Positions 28,338-38,627 of a stretch of DNA of 64,000 nucleotides are shown piece after piece (the first letter of the stretch is position 1; the number at the start of each line of letters is the position of its first letter). A program made the position numbers and the translations under genes. This stretch comes from Candidatus Peregrinibacteria bacterium GW2011_GWA2_33_10 (lineage in GTDB: Bacteria > Patescibacteriota > Gracilibacteria > UBA1369 > GWC2-33-13), in NCBI GenBank assembly GCA_000989565.1, contig LBOO01000010.1, positions 24,819 through 88,818 on the forward strand, written 5' to 3'. The notes under the pieces were generated by a model. That model ran no database searches. It was not told the origin of the DNA and saw only the letters and a program-made list of their open reading frames with translations.

Positions 28338-29768
28338 ATGGCAAAAAATAAAATTACAACTCAATCTCAAGATTTTTCTCAGTGGTATCTGGATGTGATC
28401 AAAGAAGCTGATTTGGCGGAATATTCGAAAGTCAAAGGGTGCATGATTATTAAACCTTATGGTTATAGAATTTGGGAATTGATTCAAAGAGAGATGGATG
28501 ATCGAATTAAAGCGGCGGGCGTACAGAATTGTTATTTTCCTTTATTTATTCCTGAGAGTTTTATTAATCGTGAGAAAGAACATGTGAAGGGTTTCGCGCC
28601 GGAATGTGCTATTGTTACGCATGGTGGCGGGAAAAAATTAGCGGAAAATTTATATGTTAGACCTACTTCGGAAACAATAATGTATGATACTTTTTCAGAA
28701 TGGGGGCAAAGTTATCGGGATTTGCCGCTTTTAATAAATCAATGGGCAAATATTGTGCGTTGGGAAATGCGCACCAGACCTTTTTTGCGAACTACGGAAT
28801 TTCTTTGGCAGGAAGGGCATACAGCTCACGCAACTCTGGAGGAAGCCGATATTGAAGCTGCTCGCGCATTGAAGATGTACAATGATTTTGACAAGAATTT
28901 TTTGGCTTTGCCTGTTCTTACGGGAAAAAAATCACGCAAGGAAACTTTTGCCGGAGCTTTGTATACTTTGGCAACAGAGGCTTTGGCTAAAGACGGGAAA
29001 GCGATTCAGGCAGGAACTTCTCATAATCTTGGGCAAGGATTCGCCAAATCATTTAATATTCAGTATCAAGATGAAAAAGGAGAATTGCAGTATGTCTGGC
29101 AAACTTCATGGGGTGTTTCCACGCGTTTGATCGGCACGATAATCGTGGTTCACGGAGATGATCATGGCCTTGTTTTGCCTCCAAAAGTCGCACCTTATCA
29201 AATTGTGATTATTCCAATTTATAAAACGGATCAAGAAAAAGATAAGGTTTTGGAATTTGTGGAAAATATGAAGGATTCTTTTGATAAAAATCTGCGAGTA
29301 CATGTAGATAATCGGGAAAATTTAAGTCCGGGATTTAAATTTAATGAATGGGAAGTTAAGGGCGCGCCAATCAGGATTGAAGTCGGGCCAAAAGATCTTG
29401 AGAAAGATCAGGTTGTATTATTTAGAAGAGATACTTTAGAGAAAATGTCCATAGAAAGCGGTAATATGAAAAAGGAAGTGGATAAATTATTAAGTGAAAT
29501 TCAGGAAAATATTTATAAAAAAGCTTTGGAATTTCAAAAAGAAAACACATTTTCAGTAAATGATTATAATGAGTTTAAAAATTTGATTTCAGAAAAAAGC
29601 GGGTTTTATAAAGCTTATTTTTGTTGTGATGCCAAAGTTGAAGAAAAAATTCAGGATGAAACAAAGGCGACAATCAGGGTAATTTTGGATGAAGACGTGA
29701 AGGGGAAGAGATGTTTTTATTGTGGAGGGGAAGCGACGCAGGAGGTGGTGTTTGCGAAGGCGTATTGA
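28338..29768 (+). CDS. proS: Prolyl-tRNA synthetase (archaeal/eukaryotic-like type)
   Basis: 'VRPTSETIMYDTFSEW', 'INQWANIVRWEMRTRPFLRTTEFLWQEGHTAH'. Confidence 0.95.
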   Translation: MAKNKITTQSQDFSQWYLDVIKEADLAEYSKVKGCMIIKPYGYRIWELIQREMDDRIKAAGVQNCYFPLFIPESFINREKEHVKGFAPECAIVTHGGGKKLAENLYVRPTSETIMYDTFSEWGQSYRDLPLLINQWANIVRWEMRTRPFLRTTEFLWQEGHTAHATLEEADIEAARALKMYNDFDKNFLALPVLTGKKSRKETFAGALYTLATEALAKDGKAIQAGTSHNLGQGFAKSFNIQYQDEKGELQYVWQTSWGVSTRLIGTIIVVHGDDHGLVLPPKVAPYQIVIIPIYKTDQEKDKVLEFVENMKDSFDKNLRVHVDNRENLSPGFKFNEWEVKGAPIRIEVGPKDLEKDQVVLFRRDTLEKMSIESGNMKKEVDKLLSEIQENIYKKALEFQKENTFSVNDYNEFKNLISEKSGFYKAYFCCDAKVEEKIQDETKATIRVILDEDVKGKRCFYCGGEATQEVVFAKAY

Positions 29769-29949
29769 TGAGGCGTAATTCCGTAGATTCGTAAGAATAC
29801 CATTTTTCGAAAATTTTGGAGGAATTGATTGAAAGAATTATTTAAATTTTACTCAGATACAATATGATCATTTGTCTATGTTTAATTTTTACTTGACTTT
29901 TCTATAGAAGATTATACAATAATGTTCTTTTGTATTAAAAGAATATTTC

Positions 29950-32010
29950 ATGAAAATGTTTTTTGGAAGAAAAGAATTAGTTGTTTTAGGCTTATTGTTG
30001 AGCTTTGTCACATCTTTTAATTTTCCTGTATTGGCGCAGAATAATTCGTTGAAGGATGATTTTAGAGTTATTTTTGGGGCTTATCCTGATAAAGGAAGTA
30101 TTGAGACGCAGTTTAAATTTCAAGTTGATATTGAGCCTTCAAAAAATTATAACAAAAATGATTATTTGATGAGGGTGGATTTTGACGGGGACTTAAAATT
30201 TGACACTAATTATTCTACTCAGAGAGTCTTTTATTATTCTTATAATGAGGTTGGATATTATCTTCCGAGATTGCTTGTGAAATCTCCTACTTCTGAGGAA
30301 AAATTGATTATTGGTTTGAATGCGACTAATCAGAAAGAGATTTATGTGCAGCAATCAAACAAACCTGAGGCTAAAATCGTAGCTAATCCTACTTCAGGAG
30401 AAGTTGATGATAGGTTTTATTTTGACGCGATTGATTCTTTTGATTTTGAGGAACAATATCGTCTTCAGTATAGATTTGATTTTAATAATGATGGAATTTT
30501 TGAAACTGAATTTTCCGATAATTCCGAAGGTTCGTTTAAATATACGACTCCGGGGCTTAAAGAGGCTTTAGTTGAGGTAAAAGACAGGGATGGCAATACG
30601 GATACCGAAAAAATCAATGTTATTGTGAGGGAAAGGGATTTTCCTCCAAGGGTTACAATTGTGATCAGATCCGGCACTAATTATGGAAATAATGATAAAT
30701 TTTTGGCCGGCGTGGAAATGTTGTTTACGGCGAACGCCAAAGATACGGAAAGAAAAGGTTATTTGCTTTACAGATGGGATTTTGATGGGGATGGGAAGTT
30801 TGATTCTCCTTTTTTGAGGGTGAATTCAGTAAGGCATACTTATCGGGAATCGGGTTATAATAAGGTGATTGTTGAGGTTCAGGATGCGGCGAATAACACT
30901 GATACGGCGGAAAGAGAAATATTTATTGCCGAAAATACCGCTCCAAAAGCGGTTTTGAGAGTTAATGTTTTGAACGGAACTACCGCCACTCGTTTTACTT
31001 TTGACGCTAGAGGCTCAACCGATAATCAATTCAATAATAATTCTTTAAATTATAGATGGGATTTTGACGGAGATTTGATTTATGATACTCAATTTCTTAG
31101 AAATGCCACTGAAAATTATTTTTATGAAACTTCCGGGAAGAAAAAAGTGACTGTGCAGGTTAGAGATCCTTTGGGAATGACTGACGAGGCAAGCGTTGAG
31201 GTGGAGGTTTTGGTTAATTCTGCGCCAAAAGCATTTTTTATTGTGTCTCCTTATGAAGGGACTTTCAATACTCTTTTTCAATTTGACGCTTCATCTTCCG
31301 GCGACAGGCAAGATAGACGTTTGCGATACAGATGGGATTTTGATTATCAAGGTGAAGATGATATCAAATCTGATACAATAAGTTTCAATAGCAAGATTTC
31401 GCATAGATTTCAAAGAATCGGATTTCATGTAATTAAACTTGATGTTATTGATGAGGTTGGCGCCATGTCCAGTTATTATCAAAATGTTCAGATTCATTGG
31501 GCGTCTCCGTATTTGCAATTTTTGCAGAGGCAAGGTGTGATGCGTGGATATACTGGTGGAGACATGAAGCCTGAACAATATATTACTAGAGCGGAATTTA
31601 TCACATTGATCATTAGGGCAAAAAAAATCAACACTTATCAAAGAAATGCCGCAAATCCTTTCGCTGACATTAATCGTCGCGATTGGTATTACAATACAAT
31701 TTTGATTGCCAATCAGTCGGGTTATGTTCAAGGTTATGCCGATAATACTTTCAGACCGAATAATTTAATTAATAGGGCTGAAGCTACAGCGATTTTAATG
31801 CGAGCTTTTGAGATGAAGGGTGGCCATAGTCAAAATTATAAATCTTTTTCAGATGTCAATTATAATTCATGGTATGGGGACGCGCTTAAAAAAGGCAATA
31901 TTATGGGAATAATTGACGGATACGCGGATAATACTTTTAGGCCGTATCAACCTTTGAAAAGGGGTGAGGCCGCGAAGTTGATTACGAACGCGTTGAAAGC
32001 GGGGTGGTAG
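29950..32010 (+). CDS. Secreted PKD-repeat protein with C-terminal SLH domains
   Basis: Repeated 'YRWDFDGDGKFD' PKD motifs; SLH 'FADINRRDWYYNTILIANQSGYVQGYADNTFRPNNLINRAEATAIL'. Confidence 0.9.
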   Translation: MKMFFGRKELVVLGLLLSFVTSFNFPVLAQNNSLKDDFRVIFGAYPDKGSIETQFKFQVDIEPSKNYNKNDYLMRVDFDGDLKFDTNYSTQRVFYYSYNEVGYYLPRLLVKSPTSEEKLIIGLNATNQKEIYVQQSNKPEAKIVANPTSGEVDDRFYFDAIDSFDFEEQYRLQYRFDFNNDGIFETEFSDNSEGSFKYTTPGLKEALVEVKDRDGNTDTEKINVIVRERDFPPRVTIVIRSGTNYGNNDKFLAGVEMLFTANAKDTERKGYLLYRWDFDGDGKFDSPFLRVNSVRHTYRESGYNKVIVEVQDAANNTDTAEREIFIAENTAPKAVLRVNVLNGTTATRFTFDARGSTDNQFNNNSLNYRWDFDGDLIYDTQFLRNATENYFYETSGKKKVTVQVRDPLGMTDEASVEVEVLVNSAPKAFFIVSPYEGTFNTLFQFDASSSGDRQDRRLRYRWDFDYQGEDDIKSDTISFNSKISHRFQRIGFHVIKLDVIDEVGAMSSYYQNVQIHWASPYLQFLQRQGVMRGYTGGDMKPEQYITRAEFITLIIRAKKINTYQRNAANPFADINRRDWYYNTILIANQSGYVQGYADNTFRPNNLINRAEATAILMRAFEMKGGHSQNYKSFSDVNYNSWYGDALKKGNIMGIIDGYADNTFRPYQPLKRGEAAKLITNALKAGW

Positions 32011-32311
32011 TTATCACTGATTCCCTGCAGAGCCCCTGTATTGGGGCTACAAAAATATTCGCGCAATGATTTGGATCATGTCTTTCTTTTGCTTGTTCGA
32101 AAACTACGGAGTATTGGCAATTTTTTTCCGTGTTTTTGTTTTTTATTTTTTGGCAGTATTTTTCATCTTTAGTTTTTATGGCTTGTGTGTACAGTTTATT
32201 TTGCTCTTCAATGGGCATTGTTATGCCTAACTTTTGGGAAATTTTGCTGATTAAACTGCAACCGGAAAAAGTTGTGATTATTAATGAAATTATTAAAATT
32301 TTTCGAAACAT
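31982..32311 (-). CDS. Small lipoprotein
   Basis: Lipobox FSGC; Cys motif 'DEKYCQKIKNKNTEKNCQYSV'. 3' end overlaps the convergent SLH gene. Confidence 0.7.
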   Translation of the reverse strand: MFRKILIISLIITTFSGCSLISKISQKLGITMPIEEQNKLYTQAIKTKDEKYCQKIKNKNTEKNCQYSVVFEQAKERHDPNHCANIFVAPIQGLCRESVITTTPLSTRS

Positions 32312-32445
32312 AATGGAAATTAATTTTGATTTATTTTACTTATTGGTTGGAGTTTAGCAAGGAATTTTTTGAAAAATATTTTATTGTTTTTGAGGGCAAA
32401 ATATGTTAATATAATAAGAATTTTTAAATAAATAACAAAAACAAA

Positions 32446-34494
32446 ATGCGAAAATTGTTCAAAACTTCTTTAACTGCAGTAATTTGTTTCGTTTTTGGTG
32501 TTACTTCCGCTGCTTCATTAAATTATGTTTTTGCAGCGACGGATACTGCGCCGAAAGAACCGCCTCCGAATGCGAAGGTTGTACCGACGTTTGATGGTGT
32601 TGTGATTAAAGATGTTAAATTGCCTATTGGGGCAGACATTAATATTGAAGATGAAAAAATAAAAATACATAGAACACCTGTTGGAACTACGGCAGCCTTT
32701 TCATCATCAGAAGTTATTGATAATGATAATTATTCCAATGCTTATGGTCATCAAGGTTTTTATTCTTTTTTAAATTTAAAAACTACAAATAGACCACTTA
32801 TTCCAGACGCTCCTTATATGGGCAAGTTTGCTTTTTCTAATATCAATCTTCATACACAAGCGGAAAATAATAGTAAGTATTTAGTGGGTGATCAGGGGAC
32901 ATCCATTAGTAGTCAAATATCGAATCTGATGAAGTCATCTGATGGGGCTATAACTTTACAGGCTGATATGAATGATTTTTATCTATCTGACGAGGGTAAA
33001 GAATCATTTAGAGGACTGGGAGCTTATACTACCGGGACTTATTCAAATATTTGGAATACTGACTGGCGATCAAAATCAACAGATAATAAAATTGATAAAT
33101 TTAAGATTAGTGCTTCAGGTTATTTGAGTTTATCTGGCAATGTATCCGCTATTGATAAATTCTCACATGGTATAGGTGTATATGGTTCAGGTCTAGACTA
33201 TGGTGTTTTAGGAACGACCTATACGGATGGATCTATTGGTGTGGCAGGTATCATTGGATATAACGAATATAGCAAGAAAGTTGAAAGCGGCGCCGGTATT
33301 ATGGGAGCTATAATAAATAATAAAAAAGAATACTTGAAGACAGCCTACTTAGGGGCAATTAGACAAGATAGTAGTTCAAACAGTTCTATTCATTATGGTA
33401 TTTATACAGATGATAATGCTTATATTAAAGAATTAAAATCTTTGGATATACAAAGTTCGGCGAACACAGATTTAAGTGTATTTGGTCTTAACAATTTAAA
33501 TTTAAAATCCGGTAATGATGTAATTATTGCCGCAGGGAAAAATAATATTTTAAAAGGCGCGAAAACAGTTATTGATTCTAAATCAGGGTTGCAAATCATT
33601 CAAGGCGACGTAGAAATCAATAATGTGAGCAATATTAGCGCCAATGCTAAAAAGATTGCTTTAAACGCTTCCGAAAGCGGTATTACCATTAATAGCGACA
33701 AAGGTCCCATAAGTATTAAATCTTCTGACGACAAGACAATTTTAGAAATTGTGAATGGTCAAATTCATATAAAAGATATTTATGTGTATGATAGACTATA
33801 TTGCGTGAAGGGAGCGACAAGTTGTCTACCAAAAGATACTGACCCTATTGTTAATGAAGAAAAACCAAGAAAATTTTTACTTTGGATAAAAGAAAAATTA
33901 TCAGCACCGGCCAAAATTGCGAGATCTTCCGATCCTAAAGTTATAAATGGAGAGAGATCCGTATTAAGCAATTTGGAAAATATTTCGATTACTTTCCAAA
34001 AACCAGCAAAAGTCGGAATCTATGATTATACTGAATTTAAATTAAGAGGCGCAAATCCGTGTACGGGAAATGGATTGGATAGATTTAACGCTGATAGAGT
34101 ATTTGATGTATTGAAGAAAAAAGATGATAAAACATGTGAAGCAAGAAATAGAGGTAATTTCCAATTTCAAGCTCACGGCGAATCAACCAGAGCAGGAGCC
34201 AGAGCAATTTATGGAAATGTATTTGAATTAAAAGATGGAACCAGAACTCCAATTAGAGATGTTTCAGTTGATTGTATTGATAAATATGGAAATAGCACAA
34301 ATGGGAAAAGCGATGTAGTCGGCTTCTTTAGAAATACCTTAGGAGATAATTATACTGGTATATTAACTTGTACAATTAAAAAACCAAGTGATCTAAAATT
34401 TGAACCGTCAGATCCTATTGAAATTAATATTGATAATGTGGATGATGTTGTTCATATGGATTACTATGTAAATCCAAAAGAAATATATTATTAG
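32446..34494 (+). CDS. Secreted hypothetical protein with a Gly/Ala/Tyr-rich repetitive middle
   Basis: Signal peptide 'TSLTAVICFVFGVTSAASLNYVFA'; 'GIGVYGSGLDYGVLGTTYTDGSIGVAGIIGYN'; C-terminal 'YGNVFELKDGTRTPIRDVSVDC'. Confidence 0.7.
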   Translation: MRKLFKTSLTAVICFVFGVTSAASLNYVFAATDTAPKEPPPNAKVVPTFDGVVIKDVKLPIGADINIEDEKIKIHRTPVGTTAAFSSSEVIDNDNYSNAYGHQGFYSFLNLKTTNRPLIPDAPYMGKFAFSNINLHTQAENNSKYLVGDQGTSISSQISNLMKSSDGAITLQADMNDFYLSDEGKESFRGLGAYTTGTYSNIWNTDWRSKSTDNKIDKFKISASGYLSLSGNVSAIDKFSHGIGVYGSGLDYGVLGTTYTDGSIGVAGIIGYNEYSKKVESGAGIMGAIINNKKEYLKTAYLGAIRQDSSSNSSIHYGIYTDDNAYIKELKSLDIQSSANTDLSVFGLNNLNLKSGNDVIIAAGKNNILKGAKTVIDSKSGLQIIQGDVEINNVSNISANAKKIALNASESGITINSDKGPISIKSSDDKTILEIVNGQIHIKDIYVYDRLYCVKGATSCLPKDTDPIVNEEKPRKFLLWIKEKLSAPAKIARSSDPKVINGERSVLSNLENISITFQKPAKVGIYDYTEFKLRGANPCTGNGLDRFNADRVFDVLKKKDDKTCEARNRGNFQFQAHGESTRAGARAIYGNVFELKDGTRTPIRDVSVDCIDKYGNSTNGKSDVVGFFRNTLGDNYTGILTCTIKKPSDLKFEPSDPIEINIDNVDDVVHMDYYVNPKEIYY

Positions 34495-34510
34495 GATAAT
34501 TAATTAGTCA

Positions 34511-34542
34511 AAAAAAAGAGGCTTAGATAAGCCTCTTTTTTT
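34511..34542. terminator. Bidirectional intrinsic terminator between convergent genes
   Basis: aaaaaaagaggctt-agat-aagcctcttttttt. Confidence 0.95.
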
Positions 34543-34550
34543 AAATCATA

Positions 34551-34865
34551 TTAGTCTTGAAGTTCAAGATAACATCTTTCCTTATAGTCCGGATCATTGA
34601 TTTTATCACAATCCCCTTTGGTTTTCGCGGATTTGGCTGAATCCAAATCTGAAACAACCGCTTCAGGCGATGGAGCTAAAACCACATCCACTTCTTTTTT
34701 ATCACTATCATTATTTTTAACATTTGTATTCTTGGTTGAGGTATTTTTATCCGTGGCTGCGTTCTTAGTCTCTTCTTCCGCCGCCTTTCCGCAACCTGTC
34801 AATAAAAGTGCAAAAATAACTAGTGCAGATGTTATAAATTTGCAGGCAAATAAATTTGGCTTCAT
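34551..34865 (-). CDS. Small lipoprotein
   Basis: Lipobox LLTGC; C-terminal 'GDCDKINDPDYKERCYLEL'. Likely start 34865. Confidence 0.75.
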   Translation of the reverse strand: MKPNLFACKFITSALVIFALLLTGCGKAAEEETKNAATDKNTSTKNTNVKNNDSDKKEVDVVLAPSPEAVVSDLDSAKSAKTKGDCDKINDPDYKERCYLELQD

Positions 34866-34899
34866 TTTATATTTTTTAATAATATTCAAGCTAAATTTA

Positions 34900-35085
34900 T
34901 TATTCTGCTATTTCTTCCTCAGTATCGTCTGTTGTTGTGTCGTCAGTAGTAGTATCAGTATTTGTATCGTCAGTAGTAGTATCAGTAGAGTCGGTTGTAT
35001 CAGTTGTGTCATTGTTCAACGCTGAACATCCTGCTGTTAAAACCAATGCCATTACAAGGAACATTCCTGTCAGAAACTTTTTCAT
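34900..35085 (-). CDS. Small Thr/Asp-rich lipoprotein
   Basis: 'LVMALVLTAGCSALNNDTTDTTDSTDTTTDD...' signal peptide plus lipobox. Confidence 0.75.
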   Translation of the reverse strand: MKKFLTGMFLVMALVLTAGCSALNNDTTDTTDSTDTTTDDTNTDTTTDDTTTDDTEEEIAE

Positions 35086-35361
35086 ACTTTTTAGGTTAGA
35101 AAATTAATAAATATTTCAAAGAGATTGTATAGATGTGTAGGTTTTATTTCAAGGATTTGAAGTGTAGGTTATGAGATTTTGTTTATATCAAATGAAAACT
35201 TGGGGTTGATATTTTTTTGGGTTATTTTGTAATGATAGTAATGTGTAGAGGTCAGGGATCAGGGATCATTTTACAAAAATATGGTGAAACTCTTCTGATG
35301 AATATTTGTTTAAATTGTTGTTTTGTAGTATAATTTTAAGAATTCTTTTGATTTATTTTTT

Positions 35362-35715
35362 ATGTCAGTTGAAGGTGATTCAAATAAGGAAGAAGATTTA
35401 AATGTTAAAAATTTCGGTGAGAAAACCGGCAGTGATAATATTTTACAAAAGACTTTTTCGGAGGTTTTGGATGAGTTTGCGGATGTTTCTTTGGTTTTGG
35501 CCAGAGAAAGATTTGAAGCGGAATATTTTACTGAAATGAAAAAAAATTCTTTTTTAATGTTTGCGAAGGATTTTAGTTTGAATTTTCAAGTAGTTGAAAG
35601 TGAAGAGATTCCAACTGCCTGTATTAATTTGGAAACAGGGGAAGTGAAGTTTGGCAAAGGGTTGGTTTTAGCTTGTTTGGAGGGAAAAAGGAGAATGATG
35701 AACTTTATCAAATAA
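35362..35715 (+). CDS. Hypothetical protein (possibly the 5' half of a frameshifted gene with 35673..36431)
   Basis: ORF overlapping the next ORF in the -1 frame at ggaaaaagg. Confidence 0.55.
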   Translation: MSVEGDSNKEEDLNVKNFGEKTGSDNILQKTFSEVLDEFADVSLVLARERFEAEYFTEMKKNSFLMFAKDFSLNFQVVESEEIPTACINLETGEVKFGKGLVLACLEGKRRMMNFIK

Positions 35716-36431
35716 TAGCTATTTTGGGATTGCCAAAAAGTTATGTGGCAAATCTTCCGGAAGATTATTTTGATAAGGTTTATCAATTGGCAAGAATTTT
35801 CAGAATTATTCAAAACGCTTATAGCGGAAAGAAAATAAATCAAAAATATTTATGTGGTATGTCGCAAAAACCTCATACATTTTTAAAGCTGGCGGTGCCT
35901 TCGATGAGAGCGTTAAGAACAATTATGGAAGATTGGAGAGATGATGGATATGAAAGGGATTTGGATTTTTATCTTTGGAAGCATTTTATTCAGCGTTTTG
36001 AAGCTGAGGAACAGGAATGGGTGTATTTATTGTTTAATACTTTTGGTGGATTTTTTTTAGATAAAACCATGAAAACAATAAAGAAAGATGGTGAAGAAAA
36101 AGATATTTTGGAAGATAATGGTGTTTTCAAAATTGGAGAATTAAATCTGACGGGAAGCATTCCCAAAAATCCGGCAGTGCCTAGAAAAAAAACAAACAGA
36201 AAAACTTTTTCTCAACAGGAATTACTTGAAAATTTGTTTGGTGTCCTCCCGAAAGTTACAGAAAAAGATTTAAAACGAATGGAAAATATAAAGCCTGAAA
36301 TTGATTTGGAACAAGAAAAGGGCAAATTAATTGATACATTAAATTCTACTCTTTTAGTGAAAGAAGAGAATTATACGAACTTTCTAAATGAAACTATGAA
36401 AAAGTATTGTAAGGAGAAGTGTGGATTATAA
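35673..36431 (+). CDS. Hypothetical protein (possible -1 frame continuation of 35362..35715)
   Basis: ORF; readthrough would give '...ACLEGKKENDELYQIIAILGLPKSYV'. Confidence 0.55.
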   Translation: MFGGKKENDELYQIIAILGLPKSYVANLPEDYFDKVYQLARIFRIIQNAYSGKKINQKYLCGMSQKPHTFLKLAVPSMRALRTIMEDWRDDGYERDLDFYLWKHFIQRFEAEEQEWVYLLFNTFGGFFLDKTMKTIKKDGEEKDILEDNGVFKIGELNLTGSIPKNPAVPRKKTNRKTFSQQELLENLFGVLPKVTEKDLKRMENIKPEIDLEQEKGKLIDTLNSTLLVKEENYTNFLNETMKKYCKEKCGL

Positions 36432-36449
36432 TTTTATTATTTAGTATTT

Positions 36450-37328
36450 ATGCATATTTGTCATGTTTTACAACAAGGTTTGGAGGAGCAGAAGAAGCTT
36501 TTGGATGAGATTAAAGAGCTTCGCGGGCAAATAGAGGATATTGAGACTGTTTCAGAGTTTATGAATAAAAAAATCGAAGCAGAGAGAAGATTGGTTGAAA
36601 TTGTTGATGGTTTAACGGTTTTACAAAAAGAGTGCGAGGGAAGGAAATTGAATTTTAAGGAGGAATTGTTGCAGTATTTGGGAGGGAAGGAAAAAGATTG
36701 GGAGTTTGGGTTTGATGAGGATGGGTATGTGGTTAAGATAAGAAGAGCTGATGCGCATTATGAAGTTCCTTTAAAAAATATTAATTTGAATTTTTTATTT
36801 TTAGATCATTTGGAATCCTTGGATTTGAGTAATACAAATTTAAATAGTGTAAATTTTAATAAAAATAATGTTAGTAATTTGAATTTAGATAATACTAATG
36901 TATTTTTCCCTTTTTTTGATTTAGGACAATTTAGAAATATGGAATTTTTAAATCTTAGTTATGCAAAAGTGGATAAATTAATTTTAAATAATAATAATAA
37001 TAAATTAAAGAGTTTAGTTTTATATGGATGTAAATTGAAAGAGGAGGTTTTAGATGTTTCAGAAATTTTGAATTTAGAGATCTTAGATATTTCAGAAACT
37101 TATGTTAAAGATGTAAAATTTGAAAATCCCAATCTTAAAGAATTGTATATGGAGAATACGAAACTTAGCAGGAAAAAACTTGATATTAGTGAATTATATA
37201 ATTTAGTTAGAATAAATATAGAAGGTTCTGATATTAGTGAATTATATATTTCGAAAGATCAGGAAAAGAAAATAAAAGATAAAAAATTGCAAATCAGTGT
37301 CAGTGAATCTCAATCATTGATCTCTTGA
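36450..37328 (+). CDS. Leucine-rich-repeat-like protein
   Basis: 'LESLDLSNTNLNSVNF..NVSNLNLDNTNV..MEFLNLSYAKVDKLIL..LKSLVLYGCKL..LEILDISETYVKDV'. Confidence 0.7.
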   Translation: MHICHVLQQGLEEQKKLLDEIKELRGQIEDIETVSEFMNKKIEAERRLVEIVDGLTVLQKECEGRKLNFKEELLQYLGGKEKDWEFGFDEDGYVVKIRRADAHYEVPLKNINLNFLFLDHLESLDLSNTNLNSVNFNKNNVSNLNLDNTNVFFPFFDLGQFRNMEFLNLSYAKVDKLILNNNNNKLKSLVLYGCKLKEEVLDVSEILNLEILDISETYVKDVKFENPNLKELYMENTKLSRKKLDISELYNLVRINIEGSDISELYISKDQEKKIKDKKLQISVSESQSLIS

Positions 37329-37379
37329 GAAATATTAAAACTTTCGTTATTTTTGTTACGTTCATAAAACAAATTTACC

Positions 37380-38567
37380 ATGAAAATCGGTTTTAAGACT
37401 TTGGGTTGTAAGGTCAATAAATATGAATCCGATAAAATTGCGGCAATTTTATCAAAAAAACATGAGATTAAATCAAAAACTGAAAATTTGGATATTTGTA
37501 TCATCAATACTTGTACGGTTACGCATATCGCTGATAGAAAGTCGCGTCAGGCCATAAGGCAGATCAAACAAAACAATCCGATGGCTAAGATTATTGTTTT
37601 TGGTTGCGGGGCGCGTAAAAAAGATAATATTTATATTGAAATGCCAGAAATTGATCATGTTTTCGCGACTTATGATGAAGTAATCAATTTTTTATCTTCG
37701 GATAAAGATATTGATGATTTTGAAAATTTTAATGGTTCTCGAACACGTGTTCTTCTAAAAATCCAGGATGGCTGCGATAATTATTGCAGTTATTGTATTA
37801 TTCCTTTTGTCAGAGGAAAAGCTACAAGCTATCCTGAAAGGAGGGTTATTTCCGAATGTTTGGCACGGGAGAAACAGGGATTTAAAGAATTGGTGATTAC
37901 CGGAGTTAATATTGGAGAATGGAAAAATCAGGAAAAAAATCTTTCTTATTTATTAAAAAAGATTTTGGATAATACAAAAGAGATGAGAATCAGAATTTCG
38001 TCAATCGAGCCCGTGCATTTTGATGATGAGTTTTATTCGTTATTTAATAATCCCCGACTCTGTGGCCACGTGCATTTATCTTTGCAGTCAGGAAGTAATA
38101 AAATTTTAGAAAAAATGCGGCGCAGATATACTACGGATCAATATGAATCCATTTGTAATAATTTGCGTAAAATTCGGCCTGATATCGCGATCACAACTGA
38201 TTTAATTATTGGCTATCCGGGAGAAGATGAATCTTTTTTTAATGAGAGTAAATTATTTTGTGAAAAAATGAAATTTTCCAAGATTCATGTGTTTAAATTT
38301 TCAAGCAGAATAGGCACTATCGCGGAAAAATTAAAAGATATTGTTTCTGATGATGAAAAAAACAAACGAGCAAAAATAATGAGAGATTTATCTGTAAAAT
38401 TGGAAAAAGAATTTAGGAAAAATAATGCGGGAAAAGAAAAAGTTGTGCTGGTTGAAAGCAAAATCGGGAAAAAAAGGTATATTGGGTATACAGATAATTA
38501 TATTCGGGTGGAGGTTTTTAGTGAGAGGGATGTGAGGGGGGAATTTGTGGTTGGGAGGATAGAGTAA
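37380..38567 (+). CDS. mtaB: MiaB-like tRNA methylthiotransferase, MtaB type
   Basis: 'MKIGFKTLGCKVNKYESD', 'CIINTCTVTHIADRKSRQ', 'QDGCDNYCSYCIIPFVRG'. Confidence 0.9.
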   Translation: MKIGFKTLGCKVNKYESDKIAAILSKKHEIKSKTENLDICIINTCTVTHIADRKSRQAIRQIKQNNPMAKIIVFGCGARKKDNIYIEMPEIDHVFATYDEVINFLSSDKDIDDFENFNGSRTRVLLKIQDGCDNYCSYCIIPFVRGKATSYPERRVISECLAREKQGFKELVITGVNIGEWKNQEKNLSYLLKKILDNTKEMRIRISSIEPVHFDDEFYSLFNNPRLCGHVHLSLQSGSNKILEKMRRRYTTDQYESICNNLRKIRPDIAITTDLIIGYPGEDESFFNESKLFCEKMKFSKIHVFKFSSRIGTIAEKLKDIVSDDEKNKRAKIMRDLSVKLEKEFRKNNAGKEKVVLVESKIGKKRYIGYTDNYIRVEVFSERDVRGEFVVGRIE

Positions 38568-38627
38568 TCCGTAAATAGAATAATTTATATAATAAAAAAA
38601 TTCCTTTTGCGGATTTATTTGATCTAC

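Noticed and set aside
34597-35025. 142-aa plus-strand ORF rich in Ser/Val/Cys
   Set aside because: Antisense to two clear lipoprotein genes and derived from the Thr/Asp repeat complement.
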